Shown here piece after piece: positions 19,633-28,236 of a stretch of DNA of 64,000 nucleotides (its first letter is position 1; each line of letters starts with the position of its first letter). The DNA comes from an uncultured Rhizobiaceae bacterium (GTDB lineage: Bacteria; Pseudomonadota; Alphaproteobacteria; Rhizobiales; Rhizobiaceae), in the NCBI GenBank assembly GCA_958296345.1, contig CATQIJ010000008.1:62001-126000 (forward strand). The letters are read 5' to 3'. The notes under the pieces were generated by a model, which was not told where the DNA came from, ran no database searches, and worked only from the letters and a program-made list of their open reading frames with translations. Both the position numbers and the translations under genes were made by a program.

Positions 19633-20439
19633 TTATGCCGCGTTGTCGGTTTTGCCCATGATTTCTTCTTCCATATCCCAAATCATGGTAAGAATTTCAT
19701 CACGAGTTTTTCCGAATTTCGGGTCTTTTTTTACTTCGCGCAAGTCTTGACCAACGCCTTTTTCAGCAAATGGCAAGTTATATTCTTTATGAATACGACC
19801 AGGTCGTGGCGCCATAACGACCAAACGTTCACCAAGAAGCAATGCTTCTTCAACTGAGTGTGTAATCAATATGATTGTCTTACCTGTTTCTTTCCATAGT
19901 TTAAGCACAAGCCCTTGCATCTTCTCACGTGTAAGCGCATCAAGCGCGCCTAGAGGCTCATCCATTAAAATTACATCTGGCTCATTAGCAAGACAACGGG
20001 CAAGTGCCACACGCTGCTGCATACCGCCAGACAATTCATAGATTGCTTTTTCTTTAAAGTCCTGAAGACCAACAATATCTAGTAGATGGTCAACTTTTTC
20101 AGTCATTTCACCTTTAGCCATACCCTTAAGCTCGGGCCCAAATGAAACGTTCTTACGAACAGACATCCATTCAAATAACGCACCTTTTTGAAATACCATC
20201 CCTCGCTCAGCGCTCGGCCCTGTGACCATATCACCATTAAGAGTTATGACACCCTCAGTTTGCGCAAGAAAACCTGCGCTAATATTCAGCAAAGTTGTTT
20301 TACCACAACCCGACGGTCCCAATACTGAGATGAGTTCGCCTTCTTTAATGTTGAGATTAATATTTTTTAGTGCTTCTACCTTGCCACCATCGGGTAGTTC
20401 GAAGGTCATGGAAACATCATCCATTACTAAACCACTCAT
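19633..20439 (-). CDS. tauB: Taurine ABC transporter ATP-binding protein TauB
   Basis: A 268-residue ABC ATPase with Walker A GPSGCGKTT, signature LSGGMQQRVALARCLA, Walker B VILMDEPLGALD and switch histidine LITHSVEEA. It powers taurine import together with TauC. ATG 20439 is chosen over TTG 20460 because GGGGAGAGGA is placed correctly before it. It lies between tauA and tauC in the usual order. The long C-terminal tail after residue 225 is polar and ends KTDNAA. Confidence 0.9.
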   Translation of the reverse strand: MSGLVMDDVSMTFELPDGGKVEALKNINLNIKEGELISVLGPSGCGKTTLLNISAGFLAQTEGVITLNGDMVTGPSAERGMVFQKGALFEWMSVRKNVSFGPELKGMAKGEMTEKVDHLLDIVGLQDFKEKAIYELSGGMQQRVALARCLANEPDVILMDEPLGALDALTREKMQGLVLKLWKETGKTIILITHSVEEALLLGERLVVMAPRPGRIHKEYNLPFAEKGVGQDLREVKKDPKFGKTRDEILTMIWDMEEEIMGKTDNAA

Positions 20440-20521
20440 TGCTTGTCCTCTCCCCGTCAATTTATAATTATTATTTTTAGGAACGTAGCCCTAATAAAAG
20501 GGCTACGCATTTTTCTACAAA

Positions 20522-21526
20522 TTACATTTTTGAAGCAGCTTCAAGGTAGCTTGTATTGATTACTGCATTGTAATCGCTAAGCGCTTTGATTTTGCCACCT
20601 TCTTCAAGTGACTTTGCACTATCAGTAAAATACTTAGCTACAAAACCACCCATCCAAGCATCAGAAAGCTGCTCTTCAACTGTTGGGAATGCGAACACAT
20701 CAATCACAGCGGTTGTACCTGCGAGGTCCATACCAGACTCTTTAGTAATATCAGCCATCATTGGAGTACGGTCTTTTGCGTATTGTGCATTCATGTCAGC
20801 AGTGATTTTAAGGAACTTAGCAAGTAGATCCGGGTTTTCTTCACCAAAAGATGTTGGAATAGATGTTACGTCGAACACTTTACCAACAACAGCTTCTTTT
20901 TCAGCACCAGAGATAAGCACATTACCATGCTCTTTCATTGTACGAAGTGAGCCACCCCAACCACAAACCATTGCAAGGTCAGTGTTTGGCTGTGAGAAAG
21001 CTGCAGCAGAATCTGATGGAGCCATGTCAACAATGTTTAGATCAGCTTCAGCAATGCCGAAATGCTTCATTTGAGCCAAGAAGCCAGAATGAGCAGCAGT
21101 ACCTAGTGGCACAGCAACTTTTTTGCCTTTTAGTTCAGTAGCAGCATTGTCTTTATCTATTTCTAGTTCAGAACGAACAACACAGTTGTCATTGTCTGAG
21201 TAAGAAACAGCAATATCTACAACTTGTAGATCTTGACCAGCAGCAGTTGCAACTAGGAACGGTGTTACACCTTGTGAGAACGAGATGTGTACGTCACCTG
21301 AAGCCATAGCAGCAGACATAGCAGTACCAGCATCGAAAGATACCCAGTTAACTTTTACGCCAAGCTCTTTTTCATAGATTTTGTTAGCTTGTGCGAACTG
21401 ATTTGGTGTTGGCCATTCCAGAAAGTAAGCTACTGTTAGTTCGTCTAGTGCGTTAGCAGGAGCAGTTGCTACAAACATCGCCGAAGATGCTGCAAGTGCT
21501 GCTACCATTGTTTTTAGAGTTTTCAT
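20522..21526 (-). CDS. tauA: Taurine ABC transporter substrate-binding protein TauA
   Basis: A 334-residue periplasmic binding protein. Residues 1-27 form a Sec signal peptide (basic start, alanine-rich core, cleavage near ANA-LDE), followed by the conserved TVAYFLEWPTPNQFA of the TauA/SsuA group. Start ATG 21526 follows AGGGAGAG. A gap of about 60-80 bases lies on either side of the gene, longer than elsewhere in the operon, as often seen for highly expressed binding proteins. Taurine is the expected ligand because of xsc, tpa, tauR and pta. Confidence 0.9.
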   Translation of the reverse strand: MKTLKTMVAALAASSAMFVATAPANALDELTVAYFLEWPTPNQFAQANKIYEKELGVKVNWVSFDAGTAMSAAMASGDVHISFSQGVTPFLVATAAGQDLQVVDIAVSYSDNDNCVVRSELEIDKDNAATELKGKKVAVPLGTAAHSGFLAQMKHFGIAEADLNIVDMAPSDSAAAFSQPNTDLAMVCGWGGSLRTMKEHGNVLISGAEKEAVVGKVFDVTSIPTSFGEENPDLLAKFLKITADMNAQYAKDRTPMMADITKESGMDLAGTTAVIDVFAFPTVEEQLSDAWMGGFVAKYFTDSAKSLEEGGKIKALSDYNAVINTSYLEAASKM

Positions 21527-21609
21527 TTTTCTCTCCCTAAATTTACAGCGGAAATTTAAAAGTAAGAGTGGCTACGCTGCCCTACCTCCCTCACAAACTT
21601 TTATGCTTT

Positions 21610-22584
21610 TTATGCTTCTTTTCTACGAGTATGTGATTCAGCAATATTGCACAGTAATTCAAAAAGTATAGATGCGCCAACCCAAGCTGTATTTCCTGAT
21701 GCATCAAATGGTGGAGAAACTTCTACCATATCAGCCCCTATTATATCTAGACCTGACAAACCTCGCACATATTGCTGAGCCGTCCATGTATCAACACCGC
21801 CAATTTCTGGCGTCCCTGTCCCTGGAGCAAAGGCTGGATCGATGAAGTCTATGTCAAAACTAACATATGTTTGCGTATCACCAACAATCTCACGAGCTTG
21901 CGCCATGACGTCTTCATGTCCACGCTTCATACATTCATCAATATCAATAATCGTAACGCCGCGTTCCCTACCCCATTCAATATCTTCACCATCATACATA
22001 GTGCCACGAATGCCTATTTGAACAACCTTTTTAGGATCAAGCAGCCCCTCTTCGATTGCACGTCTAAATGGAGTGCCATGCGTGTACATTGTACCGTTGA
22101 AATAACCTTCGAATAGAACCGTATGCGCATCAAAATGAATCATAGAAAGCGCACGGCCATTTGATAAGCCACGAAGAACAGGCAGACTAGTCAGATGATC
22201 GCCACCAACAGATAGCGGAACGATACCGTCTTTTTGAATACGCTTATAATAAGTTGTTACGCGCTCTAGCGTATCTTCAAGCCCTGCAGGGTTTGGAGCA
22301 ACATCACCAAGGTCGGCACAATTACACATCTCAAATTGTTTTGCACCACTAGCAGGGTGCATCGCACGGATCATTGTAGAAAGATCACGAACTTGTCTTG
22401 GTCCGTGTCGCGCACCAGGACGATTAGTTGTTCCGCCATCCCAAGGAATACCAATAATACCAATATCTGTTTTTGAATAAAGTTCACTGCCCTCTTCAAC
22501 AAACGGCAAACGCATGAACGTAGGCACGCCAGCAAAGCGTGGCAGATCAAATCCAGAGACTGGTTGAAAGCTTTTATCATTCAT
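21610..22584 (-). CDS. Agmatinase-like ureohydrolase in the tau operon, one metal-ligand Asp replaced by Val
   Basis: A 324-residue member of the arginase/agmatinase superfamily, which hydrolyses guanidino compounds to an amine and urea at a two-manganese site. Visible ligands are His130 (GGDH), Asp152 and His154 (FDAHT), and Asp244/Asp246 (SFDIDFIDP). The usual second Asp of DAHTD is Val156 here (codon GTT at 22117-22119; GAT expected). The general-acid loop MYTHGTPFRRA is intact. It starts by overlapping the YciI-like gene (ATGA) and precedes tauABC, so it is probably co-transcribed with taurine import. A substrate such as taurocyamine (guanidinoethanesulfonate) would yield taurine; this is inference. 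Confidence 0.8.
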   Translation of the reverse strand: MNDKSFQPVSGFDLPRFAGVPTFMRLPFVEEGSELYSKTDIGIIGIPWDGGTTNRPGARHGPRQVRDLSTMIRAMHPASGAKQFEMCNCADLGDVAPNPAGLEDTLERVTTYYKRIQKDGIVPLSVGGDHLTSLPVLRGLSNGRALSMIHFDAHTVLFEGYFNGTMYTHGTPFRRAIEEGLLDPKKVVQIGIRGTMYDGEDIEWGRERGVTIIDIDECMKRGHEDVMAQAREIVGDTQTYVSFDIDFIDPAFAPGTGTPEIGGVDTWTAQQYVRGLSGLDIIGADMVEVSPPFDASGNTAWVGASILFELLCNIAESHTRRKEA

Positions 22585-22904
22585 GCTGCTATCGCTCCCT
22601 GCTGTAAGGTATTACTAAAAATACCCCAGTAATTGATATCATATTTACGATGTGTAGGATTATAATACGGATCATCTCTAATCAGTTTTACTACATCAGA
22701 TTGATTTGCCGCCTTAACGAGCCAAGATCCACCAACAAATGGTGTATCTGATTCATGGCGAAGTCCGCCTGCTAGAACTATTTTGCTGGAATGGGCATCA
22801 ACATAAGCTAAATGAGCATCAACAAACTCTGCTCGAACATCAAGCATTGCTGGGTCATCGTTAAATACTACAAGCCAAAAATCTAAATTTTCAGTCAACA
22901 ACAC
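22581..22904 (-). CDS. YciI-like protein, first gene of the tau operon
   Basis: About 105 residues of the YCII ferredoxin-like fold (dimeric alpha/beta barrel): FWLVVFNDDPAMLDVRAEF near the start and a LRHESDTPFVGGSWLV core, followed by a DDPYY motif typical of the family. The start is uncertain: GGAGGGG at 22904-22910 precedes GTG 22904, TTG 22901 and TTG 22898, and the TTG codons fit the spacing best. No enzymatic role is established. It sits immediately after the divergent TauR operator and overlaps the ureohydrolase by four bases. Confidence 0.7.
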   Translation of the reverse strand: MLLTENLDFWLVVFNDDPAMLDVRAEFVDAHLAYVDAHSSKIVLAGGLRHESDTPFVGGSWLVKAANQSDVVKLIRDDPYYNPTHRKYDINYWGIFSNTLQQGAIAA

Positions 22905-22991
22905 CCCTCCCAAGGCATTTTCTCGTCATTTTTTAACGTAAGACGAAGAAATATGTAACTCAAGGCTAGAATCTAAGTTAATTTTCAAATA

Positions 22992-23024
22992 GAACCAAAA
23001 GTCTATTTATATGGTGCCAAAAGG
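22992..23024. promoter_or_regulatory. Candidate TauR operator in the tauR/yciI-tau divergent promoter
   Basis: Half-sites AGAACCAAAAG (22991-23001) and GGTGCCAAAAG (23013-23023) form a direct repeat with a period of exactly 22 bp. The second half-site lies 12 bases before the tauR start codon, which would suit autoregulation, while the other direction leads into yciI-ureohydrolase-tauABC. Confidence 0.65.
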
Positions 23025-23035
23025 AATTAGGCCTG

Positions 23036-24502
23036 ATGAAAGAAATTCTATTTGAACTAGATCCTAAACTACCAGCAAGCTTACAAGCTCAACTTCGAGA
23101 AAAAGTCGTGAATGCGATTCTCAGTCGTGCACTTCAGCCAGGTGAACGCCTTCCTTCGAGCAGAAGCCTGTCTAAACATCTTAAAGTCGCCCGCAATACA
23201 GTCACAATTGCATATCAAGCTCTGGCCGATGATGGATACCTCACACCAAAAGCGCGCTCTGGATATGTGGTCAATGAAGATGCTCCCGTAAACCCACTTG
23301 GCTTTATGGAAAATACGCGTGAACCCATAGAGAAAATTGACTGGCAACATCGTATTAGAAATAATTCAGATAATCTGAGAGTAATCCGTAAGCCATTAAA
23401 CTGGCGTGAATACGAGTTTCCTTTTGTTTATGGGCAGGCAGATTTCAAACTCTTTAGTCATTCAGAATGGCGCGATTGTACCAGACAAGCTCTCGGAGCG
23501 AGGGACTTTGGCGTTCTTGCAGGCGACTTTGGCTATAATGATGATCCAATGTTAGTAAATTATATTACAAGCCATAGTTTGCCACAACGAGGCATTTACA
23601 AAGTGCCTGAACATGTACTCGTAACATTAGGCGCTCAAAACGCATTGTATCTCGTTGGTGAACTACTAATTAGACCAGACACAACTGTAGGCATTGAAAA
23701 CCCTTGTTATCCTGACATTAGAAACATTGTAACGAACCGAACGGAAAAAATTGAATATTTTGACGTCGATGAAGGCGGCATGGTGCTAGATGAAGAAAAA
23801 CTTGCAAAATGCGATGTTATCTTTGTAACCCCAAGCCATCAGTGCCCAACGACAGCCACCATGCCAATTGAACGCCGTAAAAAACTAATGGAAATGGCAG
23901 AAATACATGACTTCGTAATTATTGAGGATGACTACGAATTTGAAATGAACTTTCTGGCACCTCCCTCTCCTGCATTAAAGTCTATGGATAAAAAAGCCCG
24001 CGTTATTTATATCGGCAGCTTTTCAAAATCACTTTTTCCTGGATTACGCCTTGGTTATCTAGCTGGTCCAGATAGTTTTATAGAAGAAGCCCGCCGCGTA
24101 AGGCACCTTATATACCGCCACCCACCTGGCCATAGTCAGAGAACAGCGGCTTACTTCATGGCACTAGGCCACTACAGTTCTCAAATGCGTAAATTAAAAA
24201 AGAAATACGCAGAACGTCATACAACCATGCTAACCGCACTTGAAGAAAATGGTTTAAGCGATTCAACTGCTGCAAAATTTGGTGGAACTAGTTTTTGGAT
24301 AAAAGGCCCTAAGAAGCTTAATTCAAACATATTAGCTGAAAACCTTGTTGAAAAAAGCGTTCTAATTGAACCAGTCAGTGCTTTCTTTGATGCTGAAAAT
24401 CCACCCAGAAACTATTTCCGCATTGCTTATTCATCAATTGCCAATGAAAAAATAACTGAAGGCATAGAAAGAATTGCAGAAGCAATTCATGAAATTACTT
24501 AG
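23036..24502 (+). CDS. tauR: MocR-type transcriptional regulator TauR
   Basis: A 488-residue GntR/MocR protein. Residues about 10-80 are the winged helix (RLPSSRSLSKHLKVARNTV), joined by a linker to a fold-type I aminotransferase-like domain from about residue 120. PLP lysine is in GSFSKSLFPGLRLGYL, the cofactor Asp in IIEDDYEFEM. TauR proteins activate taurine genes, with taurine and PLP as signal. The gene is divergent from the tau operon and 144 bases upstream of xsc. Start ATG 23036 follows AGGAATTAGG. The position between the two taurine units strongly supports the name. Confidence 0.88.
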   Translation: MKEILFELDPKLPASLQAQLREKVVNAILSRALQPGERLPSSRSLSKHLKVARNTVTIAYQALADDGYLTPKARSGYVVNEDAPVNPLGFMENTREPIEKIDWQHRIRNNSDNLRVIRKPLNWREYEFPFVYGQADFKLFSHSEWRDCTRQALGARDFGVLAGDFGYNDDPMLVNYITSHSLPQRGIYKVPEHVLVTLGAQNALYLVGELLIRPDTTVGIENPCYPDIRNIVTNRTEKIEYFDVDEGGMVLDEEKLAKCDVIFVTPSHQCPTTATMPIERRKKLMEMAEIHDFVIIEDDYEFEMNFLAPPSPALKSMDKKARVIYIGSFSKSLFPGLRLGYLAGPDSFIEEARRVRHLIYRHPPGHSQRTAAYFMALGHYSSQMRKLKKKYAERHTTMLTALEENGLSDSTAAKFGGTSFWIKGPKKLNSNILAENLVEKSVLIEPVSAFFDAENPPRNYFRIAYSSIANEKITEGIERIAEAIHEIT

Positions 24503-24520
24503 ATCCACAAAATACACTTT

Positions 24521-24553
24521 GGAACCAAGCTGGAGGATATCTGGGCCTACACT
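24521..24553. promoter_or_regulatory. Weak candidate TauR operator upstream of xsc
   Basis: One good half-site GGAACCAAGC (24521-24530) is followed 21-22 bp later by a degenerate GGGCCTACAC. It lies about 95-125 bases upstream of the xsc start. It resembles the stronger 22-bp repeats at soeA, tauR and tpa but would not be called alone. Confidence 0.35.
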
Positions 24554-24646
24554 TGTAGGCTTGTTTGATTTCTATATGTCTTCACTTGCGGGATATGGTT
24601 CCTGCGACGGAATTTTTAATTTTTCAGCCTAAGAGGATATGCACTC

Positions 24647-26416
24647 ATGAAAATGACGACTGAAGAAGCTTTCGTAAAAGTATTGCAAATGCACGGCATT
24701 GAGCACGCTTTTGGTATTATTGGTTCGGCTATGATGCCTATTTCTGACTTGTTCCCACAAGCAGGCATTAAATTCTGGGATTGCGCCCACGAAACATCAG
24801 GCGGCATGATTGCTGACGGTTTCACACGCGCATCTGGCAAAATGTCTATGATGGTTGCACAGAACGGCCCTGGTATTACAAACTTTGTAACACCAGTTAA
24901 AACAGCCTACTGGAACCACACACCGCTACTACTTGTGACACCACAAGCAGCTAACAAAACAATTGGCCAAGGTGGTTTCCAAGAAATCGAACAAATGAAA
25001 TTGTTTGAAGACATGGTTTGTTACCAAGAAGAAGTTCGTGATCCATCACGTATGGCTGAAGTTCTAAACCGCGTGATCGAAAAAGCATGGCGCGGTTGTG
25101 CTCCAGCACAAATCAACATCCCGCGCGATTACTGGACACAAGTTATCGACATTGAGCTTCCACAGATCGTTCGTCTTGAACTTCCACAAGGTGGCGAAAC
25201 TGCAATTGCTGAAGCAGCTGCTCTTCTTTCAGACGCTAAATTCCCAGTAATCCTAAATGGCGCTGGCGTAATCATCGGTGATGCTATCCCTGCATCTGCA
25301 GCTCTTGCAGAAAAACTTTCTGCACCAGTATGTTGCGGTTATCAACACAATGATGCTTTCCCTGGCAACCACCCAATGGGCGTTGGTTCACTTGGCTACA
25401 ACGGCTCAAAAGCTGCGATGGAACTCATCGAAAAAGCTGATGTGGTTTTGGCTCTTGGTACACGTCTAAATCCATTCTCAACATTGCCTGGTTACGGCAT
25501 TGATTACTGGCCAAAAGACGCAAAAATCATCCAAGTAGATATCAACTCAGACCGTATTGGCCTGACTAAGAAAGTATCAGTAGGTATTCAAGGTGACGCT
25601 AAATCAGTTGCTGAGAACATTCTATCTCAACTTTCGCCATCAGCTGGGGATGCAGGACGCGCAGATCGTGAAGCATTGATTGCAAAAACAAAGTCTTCTT
25701 GGGCACAAACACTTACTTCAATGGATCACGAAGACGATGATCCAGGTACAGACTGGAACGAACGTGCTCGTGATCGTGAGCCAGACCGCATGTCTCCACG
25801 CATGGCTTGGCGCGCAATTCAAAAAGCACTACCAAGAGAAGCAATTATTTCTTCTGATATTGGTAACAACTGTGCGATTGGTAACGCCTACCCATCATTC
25901 GATGAAGGTCGCAAATACCTTGCACCTGGCCTATTTGGTCCTTGTGGTTATGGTCTTCCAGCTATCCTTGGCGCAAAAATTGCTTGCCCTGACGTACCTG
26001 TGGTTGGCTTTGCTGGCGATGGCGCATTCGGCATCTCAATGAACGAACTTACAGCATGTGGTCGTAACGACTGGCCTCCAGTAACAATGATCGTTTTCCG
26101 CAACTACCAATGGGGTGCTGAAAAGCGCAACACAACACTTTGGTTCGAAGATAACTTCGTTGGCACAGAACTTAACCTTGGCGTAAACTACGCAAAAGTT
26201 GCTGAAGGCTGTGGCCTTGAAGGCGTTCAAGTTAATTCAATGGACGAGTTAACATCTGCACTAGACGTAGCTGTTGAAAATCAAATGAAGAATAACAAAA
26301 CAACATTGATTGAAGTTATTCTTAACCAAGAACTAGGCGAGCCTTTCCGTCGCGATGCGATGAAAAAGCCTGTATCAGTTGCTGGTGTTGATGCTAAAGA
26401 CATGCGTCCTCAATAA
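24647..26416 (+). CDS. xsc: Sulfoacetaldehyde acetyltransferase
   Basis: Xsc is a thiamine-diphosphate enzyme that converts sulfoacetaldehyde and phosphate to acetyl phosphate and sulfite. The 589-residue length is exact for the family. Visible features are the N-terminal IGSAMMPISDLFP and CAHETSGGMIADGF (catalytic Glu region), and the C-terminal ThDP/Mg motif GDGAFGISMNELTAC followed by FRNYQWGAEKRN. ATG 24647 follows AAGAGGAT. Codons are strongly biased to C/T-ending forms compared with neighbours, as expected for a highly expressed gene. It is preceded by tauR and a weak TauR-like site, and followed by a terminator and pta. Confidence 0.95.
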   Translation: MKMTTEEAFVKVLQMHGIEHAFGIIGSAMMPISDLFPQAGIKFWDCAHETSGGMIADGFTRASGKMSMMVAQNGPGITNFVTPVKTAYWNHTPLLLVTPQAANKTIGQGGFQEIEQMKLFEDMVCYQEEVRDPSRMAEVLNRVIEKAWRGCAPAQINIPRDYWTQVIDIELPQIVRLELPQGGETAIAEAAALLSDAKFPVILNGAGVIIGDAIPASAALAEKLSAPVCCGYQHNDAFPGNHPMGVGSLGYNGSKAAMELIEKADVVLALGTRLNPFSTLPGYGIDYWPKDAKIIQVDINSDRIGLTKKVSVGIQGDAKSVAENILSQLSPSAGDAGRADREALIAKTKSSWAQTLTSMDHEDDDPGTDWNERARDREPDRMSPRMAWRAIQKALPREAIISSDIGNNCAIGNAYPSFDEGRKYLAPGLFGPCGYGLPAILGAKIACPDVPVVGFAGDGAFGISMNELTACGRNDWPPVTMIVFRNYQWGAEKRNTTLWFEDNFVGTELNLGVNYAKVAEGCGLEGVQVNSMDELTSALDVAVENQMKNNKTTLIEVILNQELGEPFRRDAMKKPVSVAGVDAKDMRPQ

Positions 26417-26446
26417 GATTTTAGCACTTAGCTAAATTATAATACA

Positions 26447-26484
26447 AAGAGCGGTTCAGTTTAATTCTGTGCCGCTCTTTTCTT
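26447..26484 (+). terminator. Intrinsic terminator after xsc
   Basis: Perfect 8-bp stem AAGAGCGG (26447-26454) with CCGCTCTT (26472-26479), a 17-base loop and a T-rich tail. It would reduce read-through from xsc into pta and give xsc higher transcript levels. Confidence 0.8.
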
Positions 26485-26543
26485 TTCGGCTTCACTGCTG
26501 ATAAACAAGCTATATAAAACGAACATTATTCAAGGATATCTAA

Positions 26544-27470
26544 ATGTCAGCAAATCCATTTCTTTCAAAATACGCACCTGTTTGCCCAGAAAATCTACTG
26601 ACATTAGCAAAACAAAATTCACCCGCAAAAACTGCAATCGTGCGCGCTGGCTCACCGCTACCTATGCAAGCAGCAAAAGCTGCTGTTGATGAAGGAATAA
26701 TGGAACCCGTATTCGTTGGTGAAAAAGCGGACATAGAGAAAGAAGCAAAAGCGCTTTCTTGGGATATTTCAAAATTTAAAATTGTAGACACAAACGGTGA
26801 AGAAGAAGCAGCATATGAAGGCTCACTTCTTGGCAATCGCGGTGAAGTCGACGTCATCATGAAGGGTAACTTACATACAGACCAATTCATGGGCGCTCTC
26901 ATTAAAAAAGAAACAGGTATAAGAACATCAAACCGACTTGTTCATGTTTTTTACATCACTGATCCAGTCGAACAACGCCCTATGATTGTATCCGATGGCG
27001 CTGTCAACGTGACGCCAGATATGAAGACACGTCAAAGTGCTGTAATGGCTGTTGACAATCTTGCTCGTAAAACAGGTATCTCACGCCCAAAAATCGCAAT
27101 TCTTTCTGCAACAGAATCAGCTATTCCATCTGTACCATCATCAATGGAAGCAGCAGAACTTGCGGAATGGGCGATAGAAAATGTTCCAACTTCTGACGTG
27201 CGTGGTCCGCTAGCAATGGACTTGATACTTTCACAAAGCTCAGCAGATACAAAAGGTTTAGGCGATGACCCAGTAGCCGGCAAAGCCGATGCAATTATTG
27301 TTCCTGATATTGTGTCAGGCAATGCCGTTTTTAAATCCCTAGTTTACATGGGTGGCGGCTGTGCAGCAGGCATCGTACTAGGTGGAAAGATACCCGTTCT
27401 TCTTACAAGCCGCGCAGACCCTGCAGAAGCAAGACTTGCAAGTGCAGCACTTGCAGCAATCATGCGTTAA
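26544..27470 (+). CDS. pta: Phosphate acetyltransferase
   Basis: A 308-residue single-domain phosphotransacetylase (PTA_PTB family) that turns acetyl phosphate from Xsc into acetyl-CoA. Family features include AIVRAGSPLPMQAAK near the start, the central VIMKGNLHTDQFMGAL, SNRLVHVFY and the C-terminal GDDPVAGKADAIIVPDIVSGNAVFKSL. ATG 26544 follows AAGGATAT. The classical Pta of enteric bacteria is longer; this short form is the one usual beside xsc. It converges on the VTT membrane gene. Confidence 0.92.
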   Translation: MSANPFLSKYAPVCPENLLTLAKQNSPAKTAIVRAGSPLPMQAAKAAVDEGIMEPVFVGEKADIEKEAKALSWDISKFKIVDTNGEEEAAYEGSLLGNRGEVDVIMKGNLHTDQFMGALIKKETGIRTSNRLVHVFYITDPVEQRPMIVSDGAVNVTPDMKTRQSAVMAVDNLARKTGISRPKIAILSATESAIPSVPSSMEAAELAEWAIENVPTSDVRGPLAMDLILSQSSADTKGLGDDPVAGKADAIIVPDIVSGNAVFKSLVYMGGGCAAGIVLGGKIPVLLTSRADPAEARLASAALAAIMR

Positions 27471-27476
27471 GTAAAA

Positions 27477-28163
27477 TTAATTTTGAGAGAGCTGTGATCG
27501 ATACTTTTTGTGTAGCAAAAGACCAATCAGTATCGAGACAACCAACAAAGCGCCTGAAGCAATAATCTGAAAATTAGAATCAACTTCTATTCCTGCACCA
27601 AGCAATGCAAAAACAATAGTGTGAGGAATGTATCCCAGTGCAGACCCGGAGATAAACGGCAATGCTGAAATGCCAAAAGCACCTGCAACAAGGTTAGTTA
27701 AAAGGTTAGAACCAGCGGGAATAAACCGCCAAATCATCGTTGCAAGAAATGTATTTTCTTTCCAAAACTCAAAAGCCAACTTGAGTTTACCTTTTAAATA
27801 TCCCTTGAAAGTATCTTGAAAAACTCTCGCTATAGAAAAAGACAAAGCGCAAGCAATCGTAGTTGCTAATACGCCTAAGAAAATCCCCATCCATAGCCCA
27901 AAAAAATAAGCAGCGAAAAAACTAACAACTTGTCTTGGGCAGCCAACACTGACCAATAAACTTGCAAGCACCAAGTAAGCAAGCTTTCCATTCAGCCACC
28001 CTGCTGCATTGCCCGCAATAAATGGAAGCGATTTAATATAACTATCGAAATCTATCGATGTCATGAAATAACCAACACCAAAAAACAAAACCACAATAAT
28101 GATTAACTTGGCAAATCCACGAGATTTCACTTGGCTTATTTTAATAGCGAACCTGTGAAGCAT
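27477..28163 (-). CDS. VTT-domain (TVP38/TMEM64/DedA-like) membrane protein
   Basis: About 228 residues with five to six hydrophobic segments. The VTT core is visible as GCPRQVVSFFAAYFFGLWMG and, further on, MIWRFIPAGSNLLTNLVAGAF with the conserved arginine-proline. Members are thought to move lipids across the membrane, but no function is proven for this gene. ATG 28163 is favoured; an in-frame TTG at 28202 would add 13 residues of polar sequence. It stands alone, convergent with pta by six bases. Confidence 0.8.
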   Translation of the reverse strand: MLHRFAIKISQVKSRGFAKLIIIVVLFFGVGYFMTSIDFDSYIKSLPFIAGNAAGWLNGKLAYLVLASLLVSVGCPRQVVSFFAAYFFGLWMGIFLGVLATTIACALSFSIARVFQDTFKGYLKGKLKLAFEFWKENTFLATMIWRFIPAGSNLLTNLVAGAFGISALPFISGSALGYIPHTIVFALLGAGIEVDSNFQIIASGALLVVSILIGLLLHKKYRSQLSQN

Positions 28164-28236
28164 AAATTTTCCAGTTGCATTGCGGTTTAATTCACCTAAC
28201 AATCAGGAAAAACATTTGCAATGAAATAAGTACCGT

